NCBI GenBank assembly: GCA_937948705.1 | Contig: CALECF010000011.1 | Coordinates: 1-60,935, forward strand | Direction: 5' to 3' | Length of the DNA stretch: 60,935 bases | Origin: an uncultured Anaerosolibacter sp. | GTDB lineage: Bacteria; Bacillota_A; Clostridia; Peptostreptococcales; Thermotaleaceae | Part shown: positions 16,855 through 25,691 of the stretch, piece by piece | Position numbering within the stretch: the first letter of the stretch is position 1 | Layout: each line of letters begins with the position of its first letter | Notes under the pieces: generated by a model | Told to the model about the DNA's origin: nothing | Seen by the model: the letters and a program-made list of their open reading frames with translations, nothing else | Database searches by the model: none | Program-made: the position numbers and the translations under genes

Positions 16855-18195
16855 TTATACCTCCTTTGTTTTCCACGTACCTCTATGAAAATAAAACCAA
16901 ATGATTCCCGCCTCTACCATCACCGATATCGTAATTGCCCACCAAACGCCATCCGTTCCCATTTCAAGATTTTTTGCTAAAAAATATGCCAATGGCAGCT
17001 TCACAAGGACATTGGCGAATATGGATGCGACCATGGGTGGAAAAGTATCTCCTGCCCCTTGAAATGCACCACCATAAACAACTGGGAAGATTACAAAAAC
17101 AACACCGATGTACACAATCCGCAAATATTCTATCCCAAGTTGAATCACTGTTTCATCCTTGAGAAAGAACTGAATGATATATCGTGGAAAGATCATATAG
17201 GGAACTGCAAAGATTACCATATTAATCATTGCTATTTTCAACCCTTCTCGAATAACTTCCTCCGTCTTCGTCAGATCTTTTCTGCCCAAGCTCTGTCCTA
17301 CCATCACAGATACTGCTACGGTAAGCCCCGTCAACAAGATAAATGTATAGTTGAACAGCTGTCCCCCTATACCAAAGGCTGCAATGCCTTCTTTTTTACC
17401 TACCTCACTGACAATTCGAAACATCATCATACCAGTGATGGGTCTAGACACTTGTTGAAGGCAAGACCATAGCCCGATTCGCAATATGCGCAGTGTATCC
17501 ACAAGATGCAGCCTTCCATAGATAAAATAATCCATTAGCTTTCCTTCATGAACCTTCTTTAGATAAACATAGGTTATGACAATAAATGCAAAGACATTTG
17601 AAAGCACCGTGGCAAGAGCCGCTCCCCTAACCCCATAACCCAATTTGAAAATAAAAATTGGATCCAATACTGCATTTAGAACATTGGCAGCACCAAAGAT
17701 ATACAAAGGTGTTTTCGTATCTCCCAAGGCCTGCAATATGCTGCGAATGGTATAATTTAAAAATACAAAAACGGTACCTTGGAATATAATAGTCAAATAT
17801 TCTGCTGCACTTTTTAAAACATTTTCCTCTGGCATAAAAATACCTTGCAGAATATCATATGTATTTTGACTGCTGATCCAACCAATCCCAATCCCTAGAA
17901 TTCCTGCTAATAAAATGGCTTGACTGGCAATTTTCTTCAGTTCCTCTTTGTTTCCTTCTCCAAAAGCCCTTGCCACGATGGCCACAGTCCCTGAGGCTAC
18001 CAAGGCACTCATAACAAAGACAACCCCAGAAGCAGAGTTACTAATGGATGCACCCGCATTTTCAGCAGTACCGATCATAGAAATAAACTTCATATCCACA
18101 GTTCCCAAAAGGGATTGAAGCAACATCCCTATAATTACTGGCCAAGACAAATCCCAAATACCCTTAAGTTCTTTATTTAACTTTACTTTCATCAT
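16855..18195 (-). CDS. MATE family multidrug/Na+ antiporter
   Basis: A 446-residue protein with 12 predicted membrane segments in two pseudo-symmetric halves. Family features are W-P-V-I-I-G-M-L-L-Q-S-L near the start, V-A-R-A-F-G-E-G-N in the first half, V-G-Q-S-L-G-R-K-D in the second and the A-L-G-D-T-K-T-P loop. MATE proteins export cationic drugs or metabolites in exchange for Na+ or H+; NorM-like and DinF-like activities cannot be told apart here. The start has a GGAGG site 6-7 bases upstream. It is divergent from the selenoprotein gene at 18417, with about 220 bases between. Confidence 0.9.
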   Translation of the reverse strand: MMKVKLNKELKGIWDLSWPVIIGMLLQSLLGTVDMKFISMIGTAENAGASISNSASGVVFVMSALVASGTVAIVARAFGEGNKEELKKIASQAILLAGILGIGIGWISSQNTYDILQGIFMPEENVLKSAAEYLTIIFQGTVFVFLNYTIRSILQALGDTKTPLYIFGAANVLNAVLDPIFIFKLGYGVRGAALATVLSNVFAFIVITYVYLKKVHEGKLMDYFIYGRLHLVDTLRILRIGLWSCLQQVSRPITGMMMFRIVSEVGKKEGIAAFGIGGQLFNYTFILLTGLTVAVSVMVGQSLGRKDLTKTEEVIREGLKIAMINMVIFAVPYMIFPRYIIQFFLKDETVIQLGIEYLRIVYIGVVFVIFPVVYGGAFQGAGDTFPPMVASIFANVLVKLPLAYFLAKNLEMGTDGVWWAITISVMVEAGIIWFYFHRGTWKTKEV

Positions 18196-18416
18196 ATATA
18201 ACCTCCATTCTCCACCCCCATATTAAAAGGGCGAGAACCAATTATATTCCCTAATCATTTCTATTTAAGATTTTAAAAAATTCTTTTATATTATAACATT
18301 TTATTCCATATGATTTTTTTATTTTTTCAAAACGATAGATAAAACTTATGATTAACAGCCACTCCATAAGGGTAATCTATCATTAATCCAATTAAACAAT
18401 ACAAGGAGGTTATCTT

Positions 18417-18641
18417 ATGCGTATCATGATTCAATACTGTACCGGTTGAGGCTATCTTCCAAAAGCCATAGGTTTGGCTGAAAGTTTACTCCATATCCAC
18501 AAAAATAGCATCGCATCCTTAAATATTATCCCTTCTTCTGGCGGTGTATTTGAAGTTACGGTGGACGACAATCTCATCTTTTCAAAGAAAGATCTAGGTC
18601 GCTTTCCTGATGAAAATGAAATAGAAAATCTTATAAAATAA
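18417..18641 (+). CDS. SelW-like selenoprotein (Rdx family, CxxU), TGA decoded as Sec
   Basis: Read with the in-frame TGA at 18447-18449 as selenocysteine, this is a 74-residue protein starting MRIMIQYCTGUGYLPKAIG. Cys8-Thr-Gly-Sec11 is the thioredoxin-like CxxU of the SelW/SelT/SelH (Rdx) family; the body (S-S-G-G-V-F-E-V, L-I-F-S-K-K, G-R-F-P) matches SelW throughout, with no other defect. AGGAGG lies 7 bases before the ATG. A stem-loop just after the TGA fits a bacterial SECIS element. The protein is probably a small cytoplasmic thiol oxidoreductase. Without Sec decoding the gene would be missed or called truncated. It is monocistronic and ends at a strong terminator. Confidence 0.9.
18464..18479 (+). 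promoter_or_regulatory. Candidate bacterial SECIS element of the SelW-like gene
   Basis: AGCCA and TGGCT form a 5-bp stem with a TAGGTT loop whose first base is 19 bases after the UGA, within the usual bacterial range. Loop G residues would contact SelB. The stem is short, so the exact fold is uncertain. Confidence 0.55.
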
Positions 18642-18676
18642 AGGAATTCTGCCCTTCGGCAGAATTCCTTTATTTT
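18635..18676. terminator. Bidirectional terminator
   Basis: A perfect 19-bp stem (18635-18653 with 18658-18676) and CTTC loop separates the SelW-like gene from the converging gap gene and includes both stop regions. Confidence 0.9.
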
Positions 18677-19685
18677 ATAACCCTTTTTTACCCATATAAG
18701 AAGCCAAATCAATTACTCTGTTTGAATAGCCCCATTCATTATCATACCAAGCAACAATTTTTAACATATTATCGCCCACCATCATCGTTGATGGTGCGTC
18801 AATGATAGATGATCGGTAATCTTTCTTAAAATCAATGGAAACCAATGGTTCTTCGCAATAACCCAAGATACCATATAGAAAACCTTCCGCGGCTTCTTTT
18901 AGTTTTTGATTGACTTCCTCAGCTGTAGTCCTTTTATCAAGTTCTACTACGAGATCCACAACAGATACCACTGGAGTAGGAACCCGCATGGACATGCCAT
19001 TTAATCTTCCTTTAAGTTCTGGAATAACCAAGCCAATGGCTTTCGCAGCTCCTGTGGATGTTGGAATAATAGACTCCGCGGCTGCCCTTGCCCTTCTCAA
19101 ATCACTGTGGGGCAAGTCCAGTAGTCTTTGGTCATTGGTGTAGGCATGGACAGTCGTCATAAGTCCCTTCACGATCTTATAATGATCATGGATCACCTTG
19201 GCAGCTGGTGCAAGACAGTTCGTTGTACAGGACGCATTGGATACAATATGATGCATATCAGCATTATATTCTGTATGGTTAACACCCATAACGATAGTAA
19301 TGTCTTCGTTCTTTCCTGGTGCAGAGATGATTACCTTCTTCGCTCCACCTTCGAGGTGCTTCATAGCCTTCTCTTTATCTGTAAATATACCGGTAGATTC
19401 CACAACGATATCTACGCCTAATTCCTTCCAAGGAATCTGGGCAGGATCTCTATGGGCAGTGAAAACGATTTCTTTATCACCTATGATGATGGATCGATCT
19501 GTGGCTTTTACTTCTTGAGGTAAAATGCCATACAAAGAATCATATTTGAAAATATGAGCGTGTTCCTTGGGTCCGCTCGTACTATTGATTGCCACGATTT
19601 CTATATCTTCTTCTCTTTCTAACCAGGCTTTTAATACGTTTTTTCCTATCCTTCCAAAACCGTTAATGCCTATCTTGATTGACAT
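18675..19685 (-). CDS. gap: Glyceraldehyde-3-phosphate dehydrogenase, GapB-like
   Basis: A 336-residue GAPDH with the Rossmann motif N-G-F-G-R-I-G (residues 8-14), catalytic Cys153 in S-N-A-S-C-T-T-N-C and His180 in T-T-V-H-A-Y-T. After the second beta strand the sequence is A-I-N-S-T-S-G, lacking the Asp that fixes NAD specificity in glycolytic GapA (A-V-N-D-L). The same absence and several shared stretches (A-P-G-K-N-E-D-x-T-I-V-M-G-V-N) resemble Bacillus GapB, which prefers NADP and works in gluconeogenesis. It is not clustered with pgk or tpi, which also fits a non-glycolytic role. Three AACACAAT-type motifs lie upstream. Confidence 0.93.
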   Translation of the reverse strand: MSIKIGINGFGRIGKNVLKAWLEREEDIEIVAINSTSGPKEHAHIFKYDSLYGILPQEVKATDRSIIIGDKEIVFTAHRDPAQIPWKELGVDIVVESTGIFTDKEKAMKHLEGGAKKVIISAPGKNEDITIVMGVNHTEYNADMHHIVSNASCTTNCLAPAAKVIHDHYKIVKGLMTTVHAYTNDQRLLDLPHSDLRRARAAAESIIPTSTGAAKAIGLVIPELKGRLNGMSMRVPTPVVSVVDLVVELDKRTTAEEVNQKLKEAAEGFLYGILGYCEEPLVSIDFKKDYRSSIIDAPSTMMVGDNMLKIVAWYDNEWGYSNRVIDLASYMGKKGL

Positions 19686-19721
19686 ATTAAATCCCCTTTC
19701 TGATATTTATGTATAATTTTA

Positions 19722-19791
19722 AACACAATATATGCCTATTGGTATATCACATTGTTTATTGTGTTATACTGCAGTCCTATATTAACACAAT
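19722..19791. promoter_or_regulatory. AACACAAT repeats upstream of gap
   Basis: The motif ACACAAT occurs at 19723-19729, its complement ATTGTGTTA at 19758-19766, and TAACACAAT at 19783-19791. The last two form a perfect 9-bp inverted repeat with a 16-base spacer. They lie 40-110 bases before the gap start and look like repeated operator half-sites; the regulator is unknown. Confidence 0.5.
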
Positions 19792-19799
19792 TATATTGT

Positions 19800-20232
19800 A
19801 TTGTATACACCATAATGCTACTTTTAATTTTTTTTAATAATTATGTCGAAATATTTTCTTGATCCTCCTGTTTTTCTATTCCTAATCCAAATCTTCTATA
19901 AGCTAGTTATATGCTACTTCCATACATTCATCTTTGTTTCTTTGACAGTTCTTTTCATGGGAATTCAGCAAATATTTTAAACCTCTTTTCAAATCATCAA
20001 AATCTGTCGTATATCTCTGATGCAAAAACCACCATATATCTCGCTACTTTCAAAAACATTGTTGGTTTTTGTTTATTAACTTGTCCAAGTTTTATGTCAA
20101 CCTTCGGAGAAATCGAGGCAAAAAAAAAGAAAAAGATAAGAAAGAAAAAAGGAAATCCAAAGGTATGTTCCATGGATTTTTGCAGTTTTTCCTACATATT
20201 TTCTGCTTCAATGAAATCTATTGCTCTTTTCT
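19800..20232. other. Intergenic stretch without recognised gene
   Basis: This AT-rich 430-base region lies between the gap promoter and the 3' end of the YtqA-like gene. A plus-strand frame is open across part of it, but it has no ribosome binding site, an oligo-Lys stretch from an A-rich tract, and it runs into the opposite gene. I see no RNA gene or repeat. Confidence 0.5.
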
Positions 20233-21189
20233 TTATTTATGTAAATTTCTTAAAGCTCTTCCATGAAGATAGTTGAATCTTTTCCCTTGAAAAGAGTCCA
20301 ATTCTACCATGGATTCATCAATACGATCCTTGATCTTCCACCAACTGGTATTCCAGTTGCAGAAAAGACTATTCTCTTCAGGTGCCCTACCAATTAAACG
20401 TTGCACCACCACATGGGGACTCAAATACTCAAGAAACAAGATGACCCGCTGCACATAGGCCTCCATGGAGATAATCTCAAAGGCTCCCTGTTCATACATC
20501 CTGCCCATGACCGTGTCACTGCGAATGTATAGAGAATGAAGCTTTACTTGCTCAATATCAAGGGCAGAGAGGAACTTCGCATCCTCAATCACATCATCCT
20601 CATCATCCCATGGCAAATTTAAGATAAGATGCACACAGGTCTCTAGGCCATACCTTTTTATTCTTAATACTGCATCAAGAAATTCTGCCAAGGTATGTCC
20701 CCGATTAATTTTTTTTAAAGTGTGGTAATTTACTGTCTGCAAGCCTAATTCTATGGTAATCGTTATGTCATGATCTGCCTTTAATTCTTGAAGATATTCC
20801 AAATAATCATCATGAATACAATCCGGACGGGTTGAAATAGCAATTTCAACTACATGCTCCATGCATGCTTGTCCCATATATTTTTTAAAATCATCCAATG
20901 ACAGATAGGTATTGGTAAAATTTTGAAAATAGGCAATGAATTTCTGAGCCTTGTACTTTTCCCGTATATATGCCATATTGGTGTCCAATTGTTCCGAAAC
21001 AGGCATATACTGTGAAAGATTTTCAAATCCTGCCCCCTCTTCTCCACAAAAAATACATCCGCCACAACCTGCTGTCCCATCTCTATTTGGACATGTAACT
21101 GGAAGATTTATTGGAATCTTATATACTTTTTCTCCATATCGTTCCCTTAAGTATCGGGAATAAACCCTATATCTTTCTTCGTTATTCAC
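20233..21189 (-). CDS. TIGR01212 family radical SAM protein, YtqA-like
   Basis: A 318-residue radical SAM protein with the long-spaced cluster motif of the YtqA/YhcC family: T-C-P-N-R-D-G-x4-G-G-C-I-F-C near residues 33-48. Other family features are I-A-Y-F-Q-N-F-T-N-T-Y, S-T-R-P-D-C-I, E-L-G-L-Q-T and V-K-L-H-S-L-Y. The reaction of the family is not settled, although a tRNA or thiol modification has been suggested. The start is GTG at 21189, with AAGGGG upstream inside the 3' end of the preceding small gene, which suggests translational coupling. Confidence 0.88.
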   Translation of the reverse strand: MNNEERYRVYSRYLRERYGEKVYKIPINLPVTCPNRDGTAGCGGCIFCGEEGAGFENLSQYMPVSEQLDTNMAYIREKYKAQKFIAYFQNFTNTYLSLDDFKKYMGQACMEHVVEIAISTRPDCIHDDYLEYLQELKADHDITITIELGLQTVNYHTLKKINRGHTLAEFLDAVLRIKRYGLETCVHLILNLPWDDEDDVIEDAKFLSALDIEQVKLHSLYIRSDTVMGRMYEQGAFEIISMEAYVQRVILFLEYLSPHVVVQRLIGRAPEENSLFCNWNTSWWKIKDRIDESMVELDSFQGKRFNYLHGRALRNLHK

Positions 21190-21191
21190 TT

Positions 21192-21401
21192 CTATAACCC
21201 CTTATTTTTAAAGTTTCTTGCCACGTTACCTGAGAAGTAACCAGGAATCTCACCCACTTGGTTTTCCAATTCCAGTGTTGTATCTTTATCCCAATCATCA
21301 TCTTCTATTTCATATTTCTCATCCATAGGATGATCTCTTTCATTTGGATAAATACCTATATTCTTTATTTTATTTTCATCAACAAAGGATTGATTGTCCA
21401 T
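21192..21401 (-). CDS. Small acidic protein upstream of the YtqA-like gene
   Basis: A protein of up to 69 residues, acidic in the middle (YEIEDDDWDKD) and ending G-Y-F-S-G-N-V-A-R-N-F-K-N-K-G-L. I do not recognise a family. The start is uncertain: ATG at 21401 and ATG at 21326 are both possible and neither has a strong ribosome binding site; an earlier ATG at 21440 is rejected because it lies in the terminator of the preceding gene. It stops two bases before the radical SAM start, so the two are probably co-translated. Confidence 0.5.
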   Translation of the reverse strand: MDNQSFVDENKIKNIGIYPNERDHPMDEKYEIEDDDWDKDTTLELENQVGEIPGYFSGNVARNFKNKGL

Positions 21402-21410
21402 AAAATTGAA

Positions 21411-21437
21411 AAAGTGCACCCTTAAGGGATGCACTTT
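21411..21437 (-). terminator. Terminator of the UspA-like gene
   Basis: The arms AAAGTGCA and TGCACTTT enclose an inner CCTT/AAGG pair and are followed by TTTTT on the minus strand. Confidence 0.75.
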
Positions 21438-21439
21438 CA

Positions 21440-21847
21440 TTATACCACTTTCTTCTTTAACTTTACAGGAATCACTTCAAAGACAACATCTTTACGCAAA
21501 CGTTTTCCCAGTCCACTCACCATACTGTTTCCTTCGTAATCTTCCCCAGCTTCGCCCATTACAATAATATCAATATTGTTTTTCTCTACCTGATCCTTTA
21601 GGGTGTTCAGGACATCATTTGATCGTAGGACGGTTAAGTTCGCCCCGTAGGCTTTAGATTTTTCAAAAAGATACTCCAAAGCATCTCCTTCTTTGGACTT
21701 ACCAAGAAAATTCCAACCTTCCTGGGCCACATGAATGACAAACAACTGGCCTTCGTGTGCATCTCTTAATTCTGCACCTCTCTTGATCAATCTTTCGCAG
21801 GTTTTCTGTTGTGTAACACATACCATGACATTTTTTCCTAGTTTCAT
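21440..21847 (-). CDS. Universal stress protein family protein
   Basis: A 135-residue single-domain protein of the UspA fold, closest in pattern to the USP domain of KdpD sensor kinases: N-V-M-V-C-V-T-Q-Q-K-T-C-E-R-L-I-K-R-G, G-Q-L-F-V-I-H-V-A, A-N-L-T-V-L-R-S-N-D-V and I-D-I-I-V-M-G-E. The nucleotide-binding G-x2-G-x9-G(S/T) signature is not clear, so ATP binding is doubtful. Its role is probably in stress or signalling, but nothing in the context narrows it. It has its own terminator. Confidence 0.75.
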   Translation of the reverse strand: MKLGKNVMVCVTQQKTCERLIKRGAELRDAHEGQLFVIHVAQEGWNFLGKSKEGDALEYLFEKSKAYGANLTVLRSNDVLNTLKDQVEKNNIDIIVMGEAGEDYEGNSMVSGLGKRLRKDVVFEVIPVKLKKKVV

Positions 21848-22002
21848 GTTGAGACTCCTTTCAAATCTAAGAGTAACTCATACAGATATTCTATACCCAC
21901 TTCTATTCATTTATCACAGTAATCTCTATTCAACTTTTATTATACTACAAAGTGAATCTCTTAGGATACACACGAAAACCATTTTTGTTTATAAATCTCT
22001 AC

Positions 22003-22035
22003 ATAGCTTAAGCCCCCTAAGGGGGCTTAAGCTAT
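22003..22035 (-). terminator. Strong hairpin at the end of the M14 peptidase gene
   Basis: A perfect 15-bp GC-rich stem (ATAGCTTAAGCCCCC) with a 3-base loop overlaps the stop codon. It lacks a long T run on the minus strand but is very stable. Confidence 0.7.
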
Positions 22036-23303
22036 ACCACTGCAGCCAGCAAAAGCATTTCTTCATTATCAGTATAAATTTTATCAAACTGCTGAATGGG
22101 CAGTGGATTTCTTCCTCTTCCCACCTCGATCGTATATCCAGGTCTCCTGTATTCTTGAATAAACCAGTCTTTATAGCCAGCATAAGATGCTATCCCATAG
22201 GTTTCATCTAATAGGTATCCACTTACTTGAGAAAACAAATCTCCAATTCTTCTCCCTACAGGCGGAGCCATGTTTTGAAAATTCCAGTAGATGACCTCTC
22301 CCTGACTGTGATAGGCCAGGACAAGTCTGAAATTATGACTTCTCGTAAAATCAGCTACGGCCTTTGCCTCGGGCTCAGACTCTGGATAAGGCCCAGAATA
22401 TCTTGTAGGCCCAGGACCCGTAATGCCATACTGGGCTTCTGCTTCCTTTGACCGCTGCCAAAGGGCGTTATAGTTATGGTTTAAATCTACCCCACGAATA
22501 TTTGCCTGCCATACCTCGGAGAAATTTGTCCTCCCCCTATTCCAGCGAAGCAAATCATTATAATATGGGTTATCAGGCTGTAAACCATTGAGTACAAGAT
22601 CTACACCATCTGGGTTGACCATGGGCATAATATAAATAGAACTTTGATCCCAGATATCTCTTACATCATAACCTCGAATAGCTCTTTCTTCTACATAAGC
22701 CTTTGCAAAGGTCTCTGTAAACTTCATCAAAAGAGGTGAAGTAATCCACTCTAGTGAATGGTGGGTGCCATTGTAAAATACTTGATTGGGTCCATTGCCA
22801 ATCTTGATGTAATAAAGATTTTTTCCAAGTACACTCTTTCCTGCCACACCGACTTCTAAAAATGGATATCTAACTTTCAACCCCTGAATATCTCTTTCCA
22901 TGATCTCATAGGTGTAATCAATATTGGTATCCACCACATCCATGCCAAAGGGAATGATCACTTGCTGGCCTATCCTTAAATTGTAAGGATTGAGCCCAGG
23001 GTTTGCAGCTACAATTCTAGCTGTACTTGTGTAGAATCGCCTTGATAGATTGTAAATAGTATCGCCTGCTTGGATTGCATATCTCCTATAGCCTAACAAA
23101 AACGGTTCTAAAAAACGATAGGTATTGGGGCCAATAATACCATCTGGCGTTAATCCATAATCCCTTTGAAACGCCATAACCGCCTGCTGAGTTTGGGGTC
23201 CAAAAACACCATCAATTACTCCAGGATTGTATCCTATTTTTTGGAGAAGGGCCTGGATTTCCATGACATCTGTTCCTCTTGTGCCTAATCGTAAGACTCT
23301 CAA
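22032..23303 (-). CDS. PG-binding/LysM/M14 gamma-D-glutamyl-L-diamino acid peptidase
   Basis: A 423-residue modular peptidase. Residues 1-65 are a peptidoglycan-binding domain (G-x-D-V-x-x-I-Q-x-L-L, D-G-V-F-G-P-Q-T), 75-118 a LysM domain (Y-A-I-Q-A-G-D-T-I-Y-N-L-S, N-L-R-I-G-Q-Q-V-I-I-P) and ~125-420 a zinc carboxypeptidase of family M14. Zinc ligands are visible in H-S-L-E and the later A-Y-H-S-Q-G, and a Glu in T-I-E-V-G-R-G is the likely catalytic base. The architecture is that of endopeptidase I, which cuts gamma-D-Glu-L-diamino acid bonds in spore cortex or wall peptides. No signal peptide is present, consistent with a mother-cell role in sporulation. Confidence 0.9.
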   Translation of the reverse strand: MRVLRLGTRGTDVMEIQALLQKIGYNPGVIDGVFGPQTQQAVMAFQRDYGLTPDGIIGPNTYRFLEPFLLGYRRYAIQAGDTIYNLSRRFYTSTARIVAANPGLNPYNLRIGQQVIIPFGMDVVDTNIDYTYEIMERDIQGLKVRYPFLEVGVAGKSVLGKNLYYIKIGNGPNQVFYNGTHHSLEWITSPLLMKFTETFAKAYVEERAIRGYDVRDIWDQSSIYIMPMVNPDGVDLVLNGLQPDNPYYNDLLRWNRGRTNFSEVWQANIRGVDLNHNYNALWQRSKEAEAQYGITGPGPTRYSGPYPESEPEAKAVADFTRSHNFRLVLAYHSQGEVIYWNFQNMAPPVGRRIGDLFSQVSGYLLDETYGIASYAGYKDWFIQEYRRPGYTIEVGRGRNPLPIQQFDKIYTDNEEMLLLAAVV

Positions 23304-23484
23304 TCATATCACCTCACACTTTCTGCTACTATTATTTTATCCTAGGAGGTTTTGTTTGGTGTCTTTATTTTGAGTTCCCCTCAATCATTTAATATGCTCC
23401 TTTATACGCCTTCATGATAACTTACCATATATTATAAAATAATATGGTATACTAACAATGTGAAGACAATCAAGGAGGGTTATC

Positions 23485-23730
23485 ATGAGGCGATGTACAA
23501 AGGTTATTCAACTAACAGGATATTTTTTCACAAAAGAATATGAAAAGAAGAAGAAAGGTAAGACCCAGGTTCGTGAATTAAAGGAAGATACTGTTGTGAA
23601 ATTCTTTCTTGAGGGAGATACAGAAATACTGGTCTATTTCTTTGAGACTGACCGGGAGGTCCTCATCACACCTGAAAGCAGTCCTGAAGACATCAAACGA
23701 TATTTAGGAGAAAAATTCCTACAAAAATAA
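23485..23730 (+). CDS. Small hypothetical protein
   Basis: An 81-residue soluble protein with Lys-rich N-terminal third (EYEKKKKGK) and an alternating pattern in the rest (VVKFFLEGDTEILVYFFETDREVLI), suggesting a small beta-rich domain followed by a helix. I do not recognise the family. AAGGAGGG lies 8 bases before the ATG at 23485, so it is very likely translated. It is monocistronic and shares a bidirectional terminator with the converging lipoprotein gene. Confidence 0.65.
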   Translation: MRRCTKVIQLTGYFFTKEYEKKKKGKTQVRELKEDTVVKFFLEGDTEILVYFFETDREVLITPESSPEDIKRYLGEKFLQK

Positions 23731-23758
23731 AGCTAGTCAAATTTGACTAGCTTTATTT
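23725..23758. terminator. Bidirectional terminator
   Basis: A perfect 16-bp inverted repeat (AAATAAAGCTAGTCAA) with almost no loop overlaps the stop codons of two converging genes. Confidence 0.85.
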
Positions 23759-24553
23759 ACGGAATCCAAAAAACAGCTTTTTAAATCCTGTGGTTTCTCG
23801 GGATATAGGATACATATCTACATTCGTAATCTGCCACCCATCATCCCCATGTAATACTTTCTTTGCAAAGATGGAAACCTCTGAAGATTCTTTTATGACT
23901 TCTCCCTGTACCTGTTGACGATATTCTGCAATCCCTCGCAGTTGACTATACATCGTCTCATCTTCCTCCCGAAAAACCATGGCAACATCTTTTATTTCTT
24001 TGATTTTAACATCTGAAGTAATCTTTTTTTCTATAACGAACGCTTTATTTTCATCATAGTTATCAAATAGATAGGGGATTCGAAAGTTTATAGCAAAGGC
24101 CAATCCGTATCGACTGGGGTCATAGTTCTCATAATGGAAGCTCTGCCAGTTTTCAAAGGTCCACTGAACATGACGCAGCATCTCATCTTTAAGGAATTCC
24201 TCGTCCATCTCATGGTCATGCTCCACATGCATGCTTAATACTTCCCCAGTAAATCCATTAATAATCAGCGCATATACCAACTGGCTCTTCTCTTCTTTAT
24301 AATGGAGTTCCCAAATGGGTTGCTCCTTCGTGGCTTCAATCACTTCTTCAAGCTCAAGCTTCACATCTCCCAGATCCTTCATTCCTGGATGCCCCTCAGC
24401 AATCTTGATAGCTTCTTCTCGCCCTATTATCACTTCTTTTTTATCACCTACTGGTTTAATTGCGCCATTTAAGTCCTCTTGAGGATTATTACTACATCCA
24501 AAAGTCGTAACTATAGTAACTATTATTACCATCAAACAAAGTGCTTTTTTCAA
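23753..24553 (-). CDS. Lipoprotein with PepSY-like domain
   Basis: A 266-residue exported lipoprotein with signal peptide ending T-F-G-C (lipidated Cys20). Residues ~45-115 resemble a PepSY domain (E-E-A-I-K-I-A-E-G-H-P, I-W-E-L-H-Y, G-F-T-G-E-V-L-S), which in other proteins inhibits peptidases or senses wall state. The C-terminal part (~125-266) is beta-rich without a recognised family. A role at the outer membrane face during growth or sporulation is possible but not shown. It is monocistronic. Confidence 0.7.
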   Translation of the reverse strand: MKKALCLMVIIVTIVTTFGCSNNPQEDLNGAIKPVGDKKEVIIGREEAIKIAEGHPGMKDLGDVKLELEEVIEATKEQPIWELHYKEEKSQLVYALIINGFTGEVLSMHVEHDHEMDEEFLKDEMLRHVQWTFENWQSFHYENYDPSRYGLAFAINFRIPYLFDNYDENKAFVIEKKITSDVKIKEIKDVAMVFREEDETMYSQLRGIAEYRQQVQGEVIKESSEVSIFAKKVLHGDDGWQITNVDMYPISRETTGFKKLFFGFRK

Positions 24554-24840
24554 GTCCTTCGCTCCTTACCTATTTAAGAATTTATATCATAATATCATTA
24601 TATAATACATTTTTCATCCTTATGCAATCCCTCATTTTTTGGGATACTGTCTCCTCAATATCCTGCTTTCCTAATTTTTATCCCTTTCAGTGTGCCGTTC
24701 TTTCCCTATGCCCATTCTATATTCTAGTTTAAATAGACTTATTTCCAAATTTTTTCCCATGAATGACTAGTCTATCAAAATGGATAAAATGATAATAAAT
24801 CGTTGCTCTAATTTCATAATGATGATGAGAGGGTGATATC

Positions 24841-25671
24841 ATGAATTCAGCATCGCTCAAGGCCGTAGTATTGGCAAACGAAATCAGTCTTAATAAAATT
24901 GCAGAACACTTTGGTATCCAAAAAAAATTCAAATGGGAAGATCAACTTTTTCTTAACCAGGATTCCTTAAAGGGTATCCTTAAGGAACCAGAGATAAAGC
25001 TAGTCTATATCTATCATTTTGGCAGCATTGTCTTTATTAATCTAACCCACCATGAAATTATGGATGTTATTAATTATCTAAAAACCGTCGAGAAAAGTCT
25101 GAACAACAGCACAACTTTTACCTTTGTCGATGATTATAGAATCGATCTTGGTACAGAAGATTCCTTTTCCATAAGCAATGACTTCATGATCGTCCCTGAG
25201 GTAAAAGACTATTATCTAGAAATTGTTGCTACAGTTCTGGCAAAATCTGTAGCTTTAGAAAAAATCGAAGCCGGCTTGGAGATTCTATCCGATGAAATCG
25301 AAGATATCATGGAGTTCTTAGAAAAAGGTCATTTGAATCTATCTGAAGAAAAACTAGCTAAAATCTGGTCACGAATTTTAGGATTTAAATACAATACGAT
25401 TTCCTATATCATGCTTTTGGATAAGCCTGATATCACCTGGACGAATCATGAAGCTGAAAAATTATTTAGTCAATTGAGTAAACTATTTGAGCTAGAAGAT
25501 CGCTATCGAAACATACGTCATAAAACAGAAACCCTTGCAGATATTACGGAGGCCTTTGGCAGCTTAACCCATACAAAACGAAGCAATCGTCTTGAGTGGA
25601 TGATCATTCTTCTATTTCTGTTTGAGATTTTATTCAGTCTTGGCGAAAAATTATTTCATGCCCTACGCTAG
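24841..25671 (+). CDS. RMD1/YagE (DUF155) family protein with C-terminal membrane anchor
   Basis: A 276-residue protein of the RMD1/DUF155 family. Family-type segments are Y-I-Y-H-F-G-S-I-V-F-I-N-L in the N-terminal part and, near the end, R-Y-R-N-I-R-H-K-T-E-T-L-A-D-I, H-T-K-R-S-N-R-L-E-W-M-I-I-L-L-F-L-F-E-I, which forms a single membrane anchor. Eukaryotic relatives act in mitochondria; the bacterial function is unknown. GAGGGTGA lies 6 bases before the ATG. The gene is monocistronic and convergent with the hypothetical gene at 25692. Confidence 0.82.
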   Translation: MNSASLKAVVLANEISLNKIAEHFGIQKKFKWEDQLFLNQDSLKGILKEPEIKLVYIYHFGSIVFINLTHHEIMDVINYLKTVEKSLNNSTTFTFVDDYRIDLGTEDSFSISNDFMIVPEVKDYYLEIVATVLAKSVALEKIEAGLEILSDEIEDIMEFLEKGHLNLSEEKLAKIWSRILGFKYNTISYIMLLDKPDITWTNHEAEKLFSQLSKLFELEDRYRNIRHKTETLADITEAFGSLTHTKRSNRLEWMIILLFLFEILFSLGEKLFHALR

Positions 25672-25691
25672 GCTGCCTGTTATCCTGTCAC

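Noticed and set aside
19911..20276. 121-codon plus-strand frame before the YtqA-like gene
   Set aside because: No ribosome binding site, an oligo-Lys run from an A tract, and overlap with the well-supported opposite gene.
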